From an uncultured Gammaproteobacteria bacterium (GTDB taxonomy: Bacteria; Pseudomonadota; Gammaproteobacteria; Arenicellales; JAANXG01), in contig CAMYNX010000008.1 in NCBI GenBank assembly GCA_947259875.1, positions 1 to 37,131 of the forward strand: 37,131 bases of DNA, in the 5' to 3' direction. Within the stretch, counting starts at the first letter, position 1; every line of letters starts with the position of its first letter. Below are positions 23,953 through 32,868 of the stretch, piece by piece. Below the pieces are notes generated by a model. That model saw only the letters and a program-made list of their open reading frames with translations. It did no database searches and had not been told where the DNA came from. The position numbers and the translations under genes are program-made.

Positions 23953-24258
23953 GGTGTCTTTTATCGCGTGTCAACTTTGGTAAAGCATAGCAAGGAACTT
24001 GATGTCGTGTTGCGGATTCCCCCACTTCGTCGTCGTCGACGACTTTGCATAAATCCTCAATATAATTAACAAGTTGGCAGGTCTCAATCTGTTGCGCATT
24101 GACTCAAGTCATACAAAAGACAACAAAATCCACTACGTCTTACAAATACACTTGTGCCACGCGGCGCTTGCGGTGCAACCCTGGCGGAGATGTGCGGCTT
24201 TGAATTCGCCAAGCAAGACAGCAACGCCATCATCCGCGCCAGCGGCAATATATTGGAG
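23953..24258. other. Gap upstream of the heme-sensor kinase
   Basis: This separates the kinase start from the stop of the porin gene and should hold the kinase promoter. I could not find a clear -35/-10 or sigma-54 site. A perfect 12-base palindrome, GTCGTCGACGAC, at 24032-24043, about 80-90 bases upstream of the kinase ATG, is a possible operator. No gene is supported. Confidence 0.45.
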
Positions 24259-25413
24259 CTAAAAGGCAACGGATAATTGTGCGCCAAAACGATTGACATC
24301 ATCGAGTGGGTTGTCATCGACATCGGTGGCAAGGTCGTCACGGAAGTGGCCGTGTAGGTATTCAAATGTCAAGGTCACGTAGCGGTGCAGGAGGAATGTG
24401 ACGGCGGCGCCGTACTGAAGATGCGGTTCGTCTTCCAACTCGCGGCTGCCTTCGACACGCAGCGCCAAGTCGAAGCGATGATGCGGAAACAGCCCGAGTT
24501 CCAGGTTCCAGGCCCAGGGCTGGTCGCGATCGGTCTCGAATTCAATAAAGGACCGCGTTGTCCCTAACGCTTCGAAGGTCAGTTCGAAGTTATCGTCGAT
24601 CCATAAGATGTACCCGCTCAAGCCCGGCACCTTGCGGATAAAGCGGTTGTCATTATCGGCTAGCAAACGACTGTCGGCATCGGCCAGATCGGTCTGATAG
24701 CTGAGGCCCAGCGCAAGATTTTGTTGTGGCCATGCCTCCATCGCCAGTGTCCAATCCAGACCGCGATTGTTGCGGTCCAACTCACCGGCCACGCCTTGAT
24801 AGACTGACATCGATAGATCCAGCCGGTCGCTGAAATCATGAGTCAGTGTCGCGGCCGTATCACGGGTCTCGCCAAGCTCAATGATCGGGCCGGTGACGAA
24901 GCGGCTGAAATATTCCCCGAACGGCAGATACTGTTTGCCGACAACAAGTTCCCATGGATCTGATTCTGCGCCAATGATGAATTCCTCGGTTTTGACTCGA
25001 TCGGTGTCGGTATCGTATTCGAGGACCAACTCGGCGTTTACACCCTCCAAAGGAGTCGCTATCAATCCCACTTGGACCGTCAGTGCTTGATCCTCTTGAC
25101 GGATGACATCCGCGTTGCGAGCAACGGAGAAACGATCCTTGTTCCACTCCAATTCGACCAGTCCGGAGAGCGTGAGCCAGGGTGTCAACTGCCGATGCAA
25201 GCCGGCTTCGCGTTTTTCTGCGCGCGTGCGATATAGTCGAACCGACTCATCTTCAACGGTCTCGGCCAATAAAGGAGGCATGGATACCGTGCCGATCAAT
25301 ACGACGCTTAGGATGCGGAACCACCACGCATTGCGGATCACACGTAGGAGGGGTGTTATCGCGCGTTTCCGTTTATTGTTGATGGATCGGTCATTGGCTG
25401 TTCTGGCCACCAT
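24259..25413 (-). CDS. LbtU-like outer-membrane porin
   Basis: The mature protein reads as a beta-barrel of the LbtU/porin type: WLTLSGLVELEWNKDRF, ALTVQVGLIATPLEGVNAEL, then GKQYLPFGEYFSRFVTGPI and ELGETRDTAATL, a signature stretch of this group, followed by alternating aromatic strands and a terminal SVAF with Phe as the last residue, as expected for barrel assembly. A signal peptide ends near LLAETV. LbtU of Legionella takes up a siderophore; the substrate here is unknown. The ATG at 25413 gives a long cytoplasmic lead before the hydrophobic core and has no clear ribosome site; starts further upstream (GTG 25479) look no better. The upstream gene is the HEAT-repeat exported protein. Confidence 0.8.
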   Translation of the reverse strand: MVARTANDRSINNKRKRAITPLLRVIRNAWWFRILSVVLIGTVSMPPLLAETVEDESVRLYRTRAEKREAGLHRQLTPWLTLSGLVELEWNKDRFSVARNADVIRQEDQALTVQVGLIATPLEGVNAELVLEYDTDTDRVKTEEFIIGAESDPWELVVGKQYLPFGEYFSRFVTGPIIELGETRDTAATLTHDFSDRLDLSMSVYQGVAGELDRNNRGLDWTLAMEAWPQQNLALGLSYQTDLADADSRLLADNDNRFIRKVPGLSGYILWIDDNFELTFEALGTTRSFIEFETDRDQPWAWNLELGLFPHHRFDLALRVEGSRELEDEPHLQYGAAVTFLLHRYVTLTFEYLHGHFRDDLATDVDDNPLDDVNRFGAQLSVAF

Positions 25414-25541
25414 ACACGCAATATAGCAACAACCCGTCAGCTTTTTTATGAGAATGAAATATCGATTCACCAGGTGCACACCACGTATGCAGCCGCGCTG
25501 ACACCGGCAATAACTTTCGCAATGTGATCCGCCACCCCAAT

Positions 25542-25577
25542 ATCAAGCATGCCGCCACACGCAGTTGCGTGCTTGAT
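25542..25577 (-). terminator. Nested inverted repeat between HEAT gene and porin
   Basis: ATCAAGCA (25542-25549) pairs with TGCTTGAT (25570-25577), with an inner ACGC/GCGT pair at 25559-25570. It sits about 90 bases past the HEAT-gene stop. No T run follows, so terminator function is uncertain; it may be a processing site between two genes of one transcript. Confidence 0.35.
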
Positions 25578-25668
25578 GCGTTCCCAATCACCCGATAGTG
25601 GCCGGCGCCGCCATTGAGTGACGCCAACGATCAGCCAGCGTTTGGCACGACATGCATGCCAACGATTA

Positions 25669-26964
25669 CTAATTCGGGCACGGGTTGGGTACGCATGATC
25701 CTCGGGATCGCTGCGGCTGGCGCAATAGGTCGTCCAGGATTTCAGCGGCGAGCTCCCGGATTGACGGTTCGGGATCCGCCAGCGCCCGCTGCAATAGTCC
25801 TATCGCGGTCTCACCACCGATTTCACCGAGGGCGTACACGGCGTCTGTTCTTAAAGATGCGTGTGCGTCATGCAGAGCGGTGGCCAGCACCTCGGCTGCG
25901 TCGTTTCCACCGATGTCGGTGAGCGCGTCGATGGCTGCCTCCCGTACCTTGATCGCGTCATCCTTGAACGCCTGGCGAAGGATTTGTGTAGCGGCCAGTC
26001 CGCCGATCTCTCCGAGTGCGTCCACCGCCTCCTGTCGCAGCGAGGCGTCGGGGTCTTGCAGTGTAGTCGCCAGTGCGCGAGCAGAGCGATCACCGCCGAT
26101 GGCTGTGACTGCCTCGATGGCTGCTTGGCGCACGTGGTTGTCGGCGTCATCGGAAGGCTGTTCGAGGATTTCAATAGCAGTAGTGCTACCAATCTCGCCC
26201 AACGCATGAGCGGCTTCGGCCCGAACCCGCGGATTTTCGTCACCCAAAGCCCCGACCAACGCCGCAACGCCCTGGTCTCCCCCGATGTCTGCCAGCGCAT
26301 GAACTGCCTTAACTCGCGTGTTCGCATCTTCGTCGGCCAGGGCGAGATTAAGATTCTCCTCGTCCGCGTCGAGCCCCTGCAATTTTTTCACGGCCTCTCG
26401 TCTGAGGCGGACGCCCATGTTCATCCAATCAGCCTGCGGTACCGCAACACCGAAAGCGTTATCCGACGAGAATTGCCGCACAAGCTTGTCACGCTGTGGA
26501 TATTCCCCTGGTGTTGCTGGCAGGACCCACAGCCAGTTGACGTGCTGACGGTTGGAGTCCGTCGGTTTGGATAGACGTCGGGTATATTGCAAGGCGAAAT
26601 TCTTATGCTTCAGGATACGGGCCAAGGCCTTGGGTAAGGACATTCCATCGATCTCGATGGAGATGCGTTCATCGAGCGGATGAGACAAGACCAGCACAAG
26701 CCCGGTTCGGCGGGCGATATCCGTCAAAAGATCTCTAATGGTCACGTCGCGCGCGTTCACCGTCACCATGTCCTGGTCGTTGATCTCCATGTGCAGAGCA
26801 CTCGGTGAGGGCGGAGTCAGCGAGTGTGTGCCTGCAAAGGCATCCTGTGTTTCGGCCAAAGTAACACCCAGAGTAAGGCCTGCGAGGAGGTAAACGGGGA
26901 GAGCCGCGCGCCGTGTCAACCAATGGTAAGCGAGCGACGTTGAAACCTGCGATCGACGCATCAT
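25669..26964 (-). CDS. Exported protein with secretin-N-like domain and seven HEAT repeats
   Basis: The 431-residue protein has a signal peptide ending near TQDAFAG. Residues ~60-130 form a short secretin/TonB N-terminal-like domain (VTIRDLLTDIARRTGLVLVL ... ISIEIDGMSLPKALARIL). From ~205 to 420 come seven 31-residue HEAT/PBS-type repeats, each ending in a variant of HALGEIGG, HALADIGG or DALTDIGG. The C-terminus is a short tail with two Cys. It probably acts as a periplasmic protein-binding scaffold. Upstream and downstream neighbours on the same strand are a secreted protein and a porin, so it may belong to an envelope assembly or transport group. The ATG at 26964 has GAGCAGAC upstream; a second Met follows immediately. 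Confidence 0.85.
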   Translation of the reverse strand: MMRRSQVSTSLAYHWLTRRAALPVYLLAGLTLGVTLAETQDAFAGTHSLTPPSPSALHMEINDQDMVTVNARDVTIRDLLTDIARRTGLVLVLSHPLDERISIEIDGMSLPKALARILKHKNFALQYTRRLSKPTDSNRQHVNWLWVLPATPGEYPQRDKLVRQFSSDNAFGVAVPQADWMNMGVRLRREAVKKLQGLDADEENLNLALADEDANTRVKAVHALADIGGDQGVAALVGALGDENPRVRAEAAHALGEIGSTTAIEILEQPSDDADNHVRQAAIEAVTAIGGDRSARALATTLQDPDASLRQEAVDALGEIGGLAATQILRQAFKDDAIKVREAAIDALTDIGGNDAAEVLATALHDAHASLRTDAVYALGEIGGETAIGLLQRALADPEPSIRELAAEILDDLLRQPQRSRGSCVPNPCPN

Positions 26965-27169
26965 GTCTGCTCCTTCAGTTCTGGTTCAACCGGGCCCTGT
27001 CGCCTCATCCGCGATCCATCCGATCGGCAAACACAACCTCGATGTGCCCGTCTTGGCAGCGACGGGCAACGCGCTCAGTGAGCTATCCAAAAGGCGGGGC
27101 TCCATTCGAAGGACCACTATTGTGGCGCGAATACGATTGGAGCCCCTGATTCCGGAGATGCACGCTGTT
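26965..27169. other. Gap with inverted repeats
   Basis: It includes a GCCCGTC/GACGGGC hairpin (about 27047-27067) and the longer hairpin at 27096-27146 described separately. No gene is supported. Confidence 0.5.
27096..27146 (-). terminator. Terminator-like hairpin after secreted protein gene
   Basis: On the minus strand GGGGCTCC and GGAGCCCC form an 8-base stem (27139-27146 with 27096-27103), extended by partial pairing, followed by GCCTTTTGG. It lies 24 bases after the stop at 27170. Confidence 0.45.
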
Positions 27170-27970
27170 TCAGGGCGTCACCTCGACTTGAAAGCAGCTC
27201 TCGTTCGCTGTCTGGTTATTACTGTCCTCGCGCACCAGCACCTCAATCTTGGCGTCGCCGGGTGCCAGCAAACCGAACGGAAGCTGCACGCTGGTCACAT
27301 TGGACGGGAGGATGGCGGTGAACTTCACCGGTGGGAGTGGCGCCACTTGCTCCAAAACGAGCTCATAGTTCTTCACGACAATCGGTTCGTTGGTTCGACC
27401 TATATCAGGATGCGAGAGGGTGACGGCATCCCAGCTGACGGTGATGGGGTCGCTGACACTTGGCCCGGGGTCCTCATCACAATCTTCCGACACGAAGGCG
27501 GGTCCAGAGTCGCTATCGGACATGGAGATTACCGGCGGTGCCGGCATCAAGTGGGTAACTCTCGCTGTGCTCTCCAGCTCGTCTCCTTCGATTGTCTTTC
27601 CCTCAACTTCATATTCCCCTTCCGGAAATCGCGCGAAAAATTCTTCGGGTAGCAGGGTGACCTCGTCGGGGTCCTCACTCTCAAAAGGTGGCTCGGCGCT
27701 CTCGAAGAACAACTCCGTCAATCCCTGCCGCCGCAAACGCCCCCTGAGGCGGATATTGAGCATCTCGCGTTCTTTTGTATCCTCGATCTTGAGCCTCTTC
27801 CAGGGGTCTCCGTCGATGAGTGCATGTATCCCTAAGTCTCCATCTGTATTGTTGAGTTCGAAAAAGATTCGCGCTACCGAAAAAGGAATCTCGTCGTCGT
27901 CCGCAATGGCGGCTCCTGGAACAAAGGCCAGCGCCAGCGCGCCGGCAATCATCGTTTTGTGTGACATCAT
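27170..27970 (-). CDS. Secreted protein of unknown function with a fibronectin-III-like end
   Basis: The ATG at 27970 (second ATG 27967; AGGAGA just upstream) starts a signal peptide that ends near AAIADD. The 266-residue product is acidic. Its first half reads VARIFFELNNTDGDLGIHAL and IDGDPWKRLKIED, a pattern seen in uncharacterised exported proteins. The second half, about SDPITVSWDAVTLSHPDIG, then YELVLEQV and LPPVKFTAILPSNVTSVQLP, looks like a fibronectin-III-type beta domain, and the end is FQVEVTP. I do not recognise a named family. It is divergent from the two-component system at 28251, a layout typical of regulated targets. Confidence 0.75.
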   Translation of the reverse strand: MMSHKTMIAGALALAFVPGAAIADDDEIPFSVARIFFELNNTDGDLGIHALIDGDPWKRLKIEDTKEREMLNIRLRGRLRRQGLTELFFESAEPPFESEDPDEVTLLPEEFFARFPEGEYEVEGKTIEGDELESTARVTHLMPAPPVISMSDSDSGPAFVSEDCDEDPGPSVSDPITVSWDAVTLSHPDIGRTNEPIVVKNYELVLEQVAPLPPVKFTAILPSNVTSVQLPFGLLAPGDAKIEVLVREDSNNQTANESCFQVEVTP

Positions 27971-28191
27971 GTTGTCTCCTGTTCGTTGTGGGTTTTTCAC
28001 TTGCGTTGTCTTGTGACGACTTCGCTACACAATGCGTCTAGCGAGACGTACACATGCAAGCGTGAATCAAGAAACTTAATGTCTGCTGAATTCGCGTTAT
28101 TTTTTTCGCTTGATAATATTTTCGAACGACGCGTTGAACCAACGCTTGTTGCAGACCGATTCGCGTTAAGGAACTATTAATCTTTGTTTGC

Positions 28192-28197
28192 TATACT
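28192..28197 (+). promoter_or_regulatory. Possible -10 element for the two-component operon
   Basis: TATACT about 54 bases upstream of the ATG at 28251 fits a -10 box. The matching -35 is poor (TTAAGG at 20-base spacing), so activator dependence is possible. The intergenic region is shared with the divergent secreted protein gene. Confidence 0.3.
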
Positions 28198-28250
28198 GCA
28201 TCGTTGATTCCTTATGCATGCATTCAAGTTAAGTGCTCCATGGAGCGAGC

Positions 28251-28916
28251 ATGAAAATACTCGTTGTTGAAGACTCTCATCGGTTGCGACGGGCATTGGG
28301 GGAAGGGCTACGCCATTCCGGTTTCGTTGTGGATCTCACCAGAGACGGAGTCGAGGGCCTGAAGTTTGCCAATGCCACGGACTACGATGTGATCGTGCTG
28401 GACCTGATGCTGCCGGGATTGGATGGCCTCACACTGCTCAAGGATCTCCGCCGGCGGCGCAGCCGTGCCCAGGTGCTGATTCTTTCCGCGAAAGACCAGG
28501 TGGAGGACCGCGTAAAGGGATTGGAGTTGGGCGCGGACGACTATCTGGTGAAGCCGTTTGCGTTCGAGGAGCTTCTGGCACGGATCAAGTCCCTTGGCCG
28601 GCGTCGATACGAACAGAAGAGTCCCGATATTGAGATCGGCGAGTTAATCATTGACACATCCAAGCGTCAGGTCAGGGTCAACGGATATACGCTGCCCTTG
28701 ACGCCGGCCGAATACAATCTACTTCAGTATCTTGCGCTAAGACGCGGCAACGTGATTTCAAAATCCCAGCTGCAAGACTGGCTTTCAAATGCCGATTCGG
28801 AGGCGGTGAGTAATGTCATCGAGGTATTGGTGAGCAATCTACGCAAAAAGATCCGCGGCGTTCATTCAGACACGGTCGTCAAGACCAAACGCGGATTCGG
28901 GTATTACATCGACTAA
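28251..28916 (+). CDS. OmpR/PmrA-family response regulator
   Basis: The 221-residue protein has a receiver domain with phospho-acceptor Asp in VIVLDLMLPG, a conserved Lys in LVKPFAFEEL, and a winged-helix DNA-binding domain (LPLTPAEYNLLQYLALRRGN ... VSNVIEVLVSNLRKKI ... VKTKRGFGYYID). This is the standard OmpR/QseB/PmrA plan and length. The ATG at 28251 has GGAGCGAG upstream; an in-frame GTG at 28233 is less likely. The kinase gene begins immediately after the stop. Targets may include the divergent secreted protein or the downstream glycosyltransferases. Confidence 0.95.
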   Translation: MKILVVEDSHRLRRALGEGLRHSGFVVDLTRDGVEGLKFANATDYDVIVLDLMLPGLDGLTLLKDLRRRRSRAQVLILSAKDQVEDRVKGLELGADDYLVKPFAFEELLARIKSLGRRRYEQKSPDIEIGELIIDTSKRQVRVNGYTLPLTPAEYNLLQYLALRRGNVISKSQLQDWLSNADSEAVSNVIEVLVSNLRKKIRGVHSDTVVKTKRGFGYYID

Positions 28917-28928
28917 TTGCGCACGCTC

Positions 28929-30395
28929 ATGAGCTCAATCCGAAACAGGCTGACAATCTTTATCATCGCCGGGATGGCCATGCTGATGATTATCGCCGGC
29001 ATTACGATCGATTACCTGCTGCGCGAGCAGCTGAAGACGGAGTTCGATCGCAACCTGCTGTCCAAGGCGATGAGTCTGGTGACCCTCAGCGAGCAGGATG
29101 AGGGCGAAGTCGAGTTTGATTTTGTCGACCGGTTCATGCCCGAGTTCGCGGCGGACGAACGTCCGGAATACTTCCAGTTGTGGCTCGCGGATGGCACGCT
29201 TATCGATCGGTCGGGTTCCCTGGGCGAGGCGGACCTGCCGCGGTCGGACCCACCCCTGGATACACCTCGCTTTACCGACCTGACGCTGCCCGATGGGCGT
29301 GCCGGCAGGCTGGTCGCAGTCCGGTTTGTCCCGTACGAAGAGGGTCTGGATGACGATGAGAAGGAAGCGGGTGAGCAGGCTGATCCGGGCAGACAGCCGG
29401 ATCGTGATGCCGGGACACCGGCTTCCGATATCCGGGCGGACATTGCGGTCGCGCGCGGGACGGAAGACCTCAACCATTTGATCGTGACCGTGCGCACTAT
29501 GCTGGTGGTGATTTTTGTCCTGCTGATGGGCGCCGCGGCACTGCTGGTTCGTCTGTCCGTCGATCGCGGCCTGAAGCCGCTGAACAAAATCGCCGGCGAG
29601 GTGCGCAACTTGGATGCCGACAACCTGAACACCCGGCTGCCGGACTCGCCCGGCAGCGACGAGTTGGCGCCGATTACGCGACAGCTCAATGATCTGCTCG
29701 AACGTCTGGAGGCCGCGTTCCAGCGCGAAAAGCGTTTTTCAGGCAATGTCGCGCATGAGTTGCGCACACCGATTGCGGAACTGCGCAGCCTGGCGGAAGT
29801 GGGTAGGGAGTGGCCGGCCGATCGGGATATGGTCGAGGATTTCTTTGGCGAACTGGTGCACCTGGCCGACGATATGGAACGGACCGTCACCAACCTGATG
29901 ATGCTCAGTCAGCTGGAGGCCGGCACACAGCGCGTGGAGATGGTGCCAATCATCCTTTCTCAGTTGATCGAAAAGACCTGGAAACGTCTGACCTCCCAGG
30001 CGAACGGCAAGCAAGTGCAGTTGGACAATCGGGTCCGAGACGACCTGAAGGTGCGCAGCGACGAGGACAAACTGATGCTTATCTTGACGAATCTGTTTTC
30101 CAACGCGGTGTGTTACAGCCCCGACCATTCGGTGATTGTGGTGGCGGTGGAGGAGAGTATGGGCGGCGCGCGGCTTGCCGTGTCTAACCCAACGGTTGAC
30201 CTGGCCGAACAGGATCTGCCGTTGATGTTTGAGCGTTTCTGGCGCAAAGACGAGGCCCGCGCCGGCGGGCGTCACGCCGGGCTTGGCTTGTCGCTGGTGA
30301 AGGCGCTGGCGGGCATTTTGAGTATCAAAATCAGTTCGGTATTGGACAAGAGCCGGCGATTCACAATTATGCTTTCCGAGTTACAGCCTGTATAA
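28929..30395 (+). CDS. PmrB/QseC-type sensor histidine kinase
   Basis: From the ATG at 28929 the 488-residue kinase has membrane segments at about 9-28 and 189-208. A periplasmic domain of ~160 residues includes a very acidic and Gly/Pro-rich insert (DDDEKEAGEQADPGRQPDRD). HAMP follows, then H-box NVAHELRTPIAEL (His276), N-box NLFSNAVCYS and G-box GGRHAGLGLSLV. A TTG at 28917, directly after the regulator stop, is an alternative start. The acidic periplasmic insert could bind cations or antimicrobial peptides, as in PhoQ/PmrB-type sensors; this is inference. Confidence 0.93.
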   Translation: MSSIRNRLTIFIIAGMAMLMIIAGITIDYLLREQLKTEFDRNLLSKAMSLVTLSEQDEGEVEFDFVDRFMPEFAADERPEYFQLWLADGTLIDRSGSLGEADLPRSDPPLDTPRFTDLTLPDGRAGRLVAVRFVPYEEGLDDDEKEAGEQADPGRQPDRDAGTPASDIRADIAVARGTEDLNHLIVTVRTMLVVIFVLLMGAAALLVRLSVDRGLKPLNKIAGEVRNLDADNLNTRLPDSPGSDELAPITRQLNDLLERLEAAFQREKRFSGNVAHELRTPIAELRSLAEVGREWPADRDMVEDFFGELVHLADDMERTVTNLMMLSQLEAGTQRVEMVPIILSQLIEKTWKRLTSQANGKQVQLDNRVRDDLKVRSDEDKLMLILTNLFSNAVCYSPDHSVIVVAVEESMGGARLAVSNPTVDLAEQDLPLMFERFWRKDEARAGGRHAGLGLSLVKALAGILSIKISSVLDKSRRFTIMLSELQPV

Positions 30396-30448
30396 CCCAC
30401 TTCCTGTAATGCCTCGTAAACGATCACACTTACGGTGTGTGCGCATAA

Positions 30449-31501
30449 ATGAAAATTCTGGTAATCAGATTGAAGCAGATTGGCGATGCGTTGATTTCGC
30501 TTCCCGTGTGCAAGAGTCTGAAAAAGACGTTTCCGGATGCACAGATTGATTATCTGCTGTACGAGCACATTGCGCCGCTGTTTGAGCACCACCCCGCTAT
30601 CGATCATCTGCTGGTGATCACGCCTGAAGAGCGGCGTCGCAAATGGAAATATTTCCAAAAGATGCTCGCTATCAGACGCGCGCGCTATGACATGGTCATC
30701 GATCTGATGACGGTGCCGGTGACGGTGTTGATGACGCGCCTTTCGGGTGCCAAGTGGCAGATTGGTTTCGACAAGGGAAAATGGCGCTCGCGTCTGTATA
30801 ACACCCCGGTGCTGCATCCGGAAAAGAGCGGCAGTCTTGACGCCAAATTGGCAATTTTAAAAGGCTTGCCGTTCGATGTGGAGATAGATAAGAACTTCGA
30901 TATCGTGCTAACCCTTGACGAGGTGTCCGCAATGCACAAGCGCATGGCCGATGCCGGCATGGATTTGCGTAAACCCATCTTGCTTTTCTCCGCCATCAGC
31001 CGCCTTGGTTCAAAAACGTGGCCGGAAGACTACTTTGTGTCAGTGCTCGATTATTGTGTGAGCCGGTTTGATGCGCAGGCCGTTATGATATGGGGACCCG
31101 GTGAACGCGAGGGCGTTCAACGCCTGGTACACCAAGTCAAACATCAAGACCGTGTCTTCGCAACGATCGAGACCGCCAATCTACGAGAACTGGCTGCCTT
31201 ATCAAAGAACTGCGCTATGTTTATTGGCAACGACAGTGGGCCCAGGCATGTTGCAGAAGCCGTTGGTATACCCACCTTCACAATCTTTGCGCCTTTCACC
31301 GGTAAGTTCGCCTGGCTTCCTCATATGGGTGACCGGCACCGCGGCGTGGACATGTGCGACGCACTGGATATCGACGAGCAGACCTGGTACGAGCGCGCCC
31401 ATGAGTTTCGCAGTCATGGGGACCGATACTACAGAAAGATCACTCCAGAGTTGGTAATTGGCAAACTGCAGCCGATGTTGAACGATTTCGTTGCGAATTA
31501 A
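30449..31501 (+). CDS. Glycosyltransferase family 9 (heptosyltransferase-like)
   Basis: The 350-residue protein starts KILVIRLKQIGDALISLPV, the GT9 N-terminal signature, and has FIGNDSGPRHVAEAVGIPT near residue 258, the donor-binding signature of ADP-heptose transferases. It most likely adds a sugar to the LPS inner core in the cytoplasm. It lacks the full set of residues needed to name it WaaC, WaaF or WaaQ; LFSAISRLGSKTWPEDYF resembles the WaaQ-like group. It sits 53 bases after the PmrB-type kinase, possibly in the same transcript. Confidence 0.92.
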   Translation: MKILVIRLKQIGDALISLPVCKSLKKTFPDAQIDYLLYEHIAPLFEHHPAIDHLLVITPEERRRKWKYFQKMLAIRRARYDMVIDLMTVPVTVLMTRLSGAKWQIGFDKGKWRSRLYNTPVLHPEKSGSLDAKLAILKGLPFDVEIDKNFDIVLTLDEVSAMHKRMADAGMDLRKPILLFSAISRLGSKTWPEDYFVSVLDYCVSRFDAQAVMIWGPGEREGVQRLVHQVKHQDRVFATIETANLRELAALSKNCAMFIGNDSGPRHVAEAVGIPTFTIFAPFTGKFAWLPHMGDRHRGVDMCDALDIDEQTWYERAHEFRSHGDRYYRKITPELVIGKLQPMLNDFVAN

Positions 31502-31636
31502 CCCCGATTATTTGTTCTACATTCTTCGTTTATCTATAGCCTGTTCATCCAATTGCATGATTGGCCATCGGAAGAATCGGCATCTGTTGCCGGCTCCGTG
31601 AATGAGACGTCGAGTTTGTTGAAGAAAGAACCGAAA

Positions 31637-32815
31637 ATGGAGCGCTTGCGCGTACTCCATCTCTACTCGTCGATCTCCGATGGGGGTGGCGCTGTGAGCG
31701 TTTCCCAGACGTTAACAGCATTGTCAGAACGGGGGCACTCTTGCCACCTCGCTTGCCGGCCGGACGCCCGAATCCTCACGCGAATCCAAGGTACACCGTG
31801 TATGCCTCATGTCCTCCCGCTGCGTAATGCCCTGGACATCCGCTCATTGTTCACATTGCGTCAACTTATACGCGATCATCGCGTGAACTTGATTCATGCG
31901 CATAATGGGAGGGATTATCCGCTGGCGCTCCTAGTCAGCAAGCTGACAAGAAATCCGTGTGTCTTCTCGCGCCACTATTACCGTTTGAACCGCAATCCGC
32001 TGACTCGGGCACTGTTCAGGCGCGTGGATCTCGTATTAGCGGTGACCAAGTCGCTGGCGAGGAAGATGACCGAGGAACTAAAAGTCGATCCCAAACGTAT
32101 AAGATACATTCCAAATTGGACGATCCTCCATTCGCACTCGCCAGCTGATGCGTTGCGGGTCAGGCGTCACTTTGGTCTGCATAAACACCATGTCGTCGCA
32201 GTGATAGGTGGTATCAATAAGAATAAGGGGCAGAAGGAATTCGTTGACGCCGCCATAGATATACTTCAACAAAGAAACGACGTGAGTTTCATAATCGTCG
32301 GCGTAAATCAACAAGTGAAGCGAACGCAATTTTACCAACAGCTGCGGCACACTATAAGCAGTCAAGGGCTGGAAAAAGACATTCTATTTTTCGACTGGAT
32401 GCCAGATGTGCAAGAGATACTGCCGGCTGTCACCGTAACCGTCGTTCCGTCGCATAATGAGGCGTTCGGTCGCATCGCCATCGAGTCAATGGCAACTGGT
32501 GTGCCCGTTGTGGTAGCCAACGTGGGTGGTCTCAAAGAGATCGTATGCGACGGTGAGACCGGATTGGTGGCGAGTCCATACGACCATGAGGATCTGGCAG
32601 TGAAAATTCAAAAGCTGCTAAATGATGGCGGTATGCGTACAAGGCTGGTAGCAAAGGCTCGGCAGATGGTGGATCAAAAATTCAGCAAAGATTTCGTGAC
32701 GGCGAGTCTGGAACAGGCATACCATGATACGCTGAGGAACCACGGCAAGCATCGCGTAGCAACTTCTCGAGATGCATCACGGGGTTGCCATGATGTTGAA
32801 CAGCGGCGCTTTTGA
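31637..32815 (+). CDS. Glycosyltransferase family 4
   Basis: From the ATG at 31637 (a TTG at 31553 is in frame upstream but would add an unrelated leader) the 392-residue protein shows the GT-B plan of GT4. The N-terminal domain has GGGAVSVSQTLTALSERGHS and IHAHNGRDYPLAL. The C-terminal donor domain has PNWTILHS, VIGGINKNKGQKEFV, and the EX7E motif in NEAFGRIAIESMATG (Glu275, Glu283), then VVANVGGLKEIV. It probably extends the LPS outer core or another surface glycan. The final ~20 residues are Arg- and His-rich and not part of the fold. Confidence 0.92.
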   Translation: MERLRVLHLYSSISDGGGAVSVSQTLTALSERGHSCHLACRPDARILTRIQGTPCMPHVLPLRNALDIRSLFTLRQLIRDHRVNLIHAHNGRDYPLALLVSKLTRNPCVFSRHYYRLNRNPLTRALFRRVDLVLAVTKSLARKMTEELKVDPKRIRYIPNWTILHSHSPADALRVRRHFGLHKHHVVAVIGGINKNKGQKEFVDAAIDILQQRNDVSFIIVGVNQQVKRTQFYQQLRHTISSQGLEKDILFFDWMPDVQEILPAVTVTVVPSHNEAFGRIAIESMATGVPVVVANVGGLKEIVCDGETGLVASPYDHEDLAVKIQKLLNDGGMRTRLVAKARQMVDQKFSKDFVTASLEQAYHDTLRNHGKHRVATSRDASRGCHDVEQRRF

Positions 32816-32868
32816 GCACTTAACCCGAATATCGCGCCAAACGGCACAAGCATGGATCTGCCCGCTAT

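Noticed and set aside
25685-26574. Long plus-strand open frames opposite the HEAT-repeat gene
   Set aside because: Their repetitive sequence mirrors the HEAT repeats on the other strand; no independent evidence of coding.
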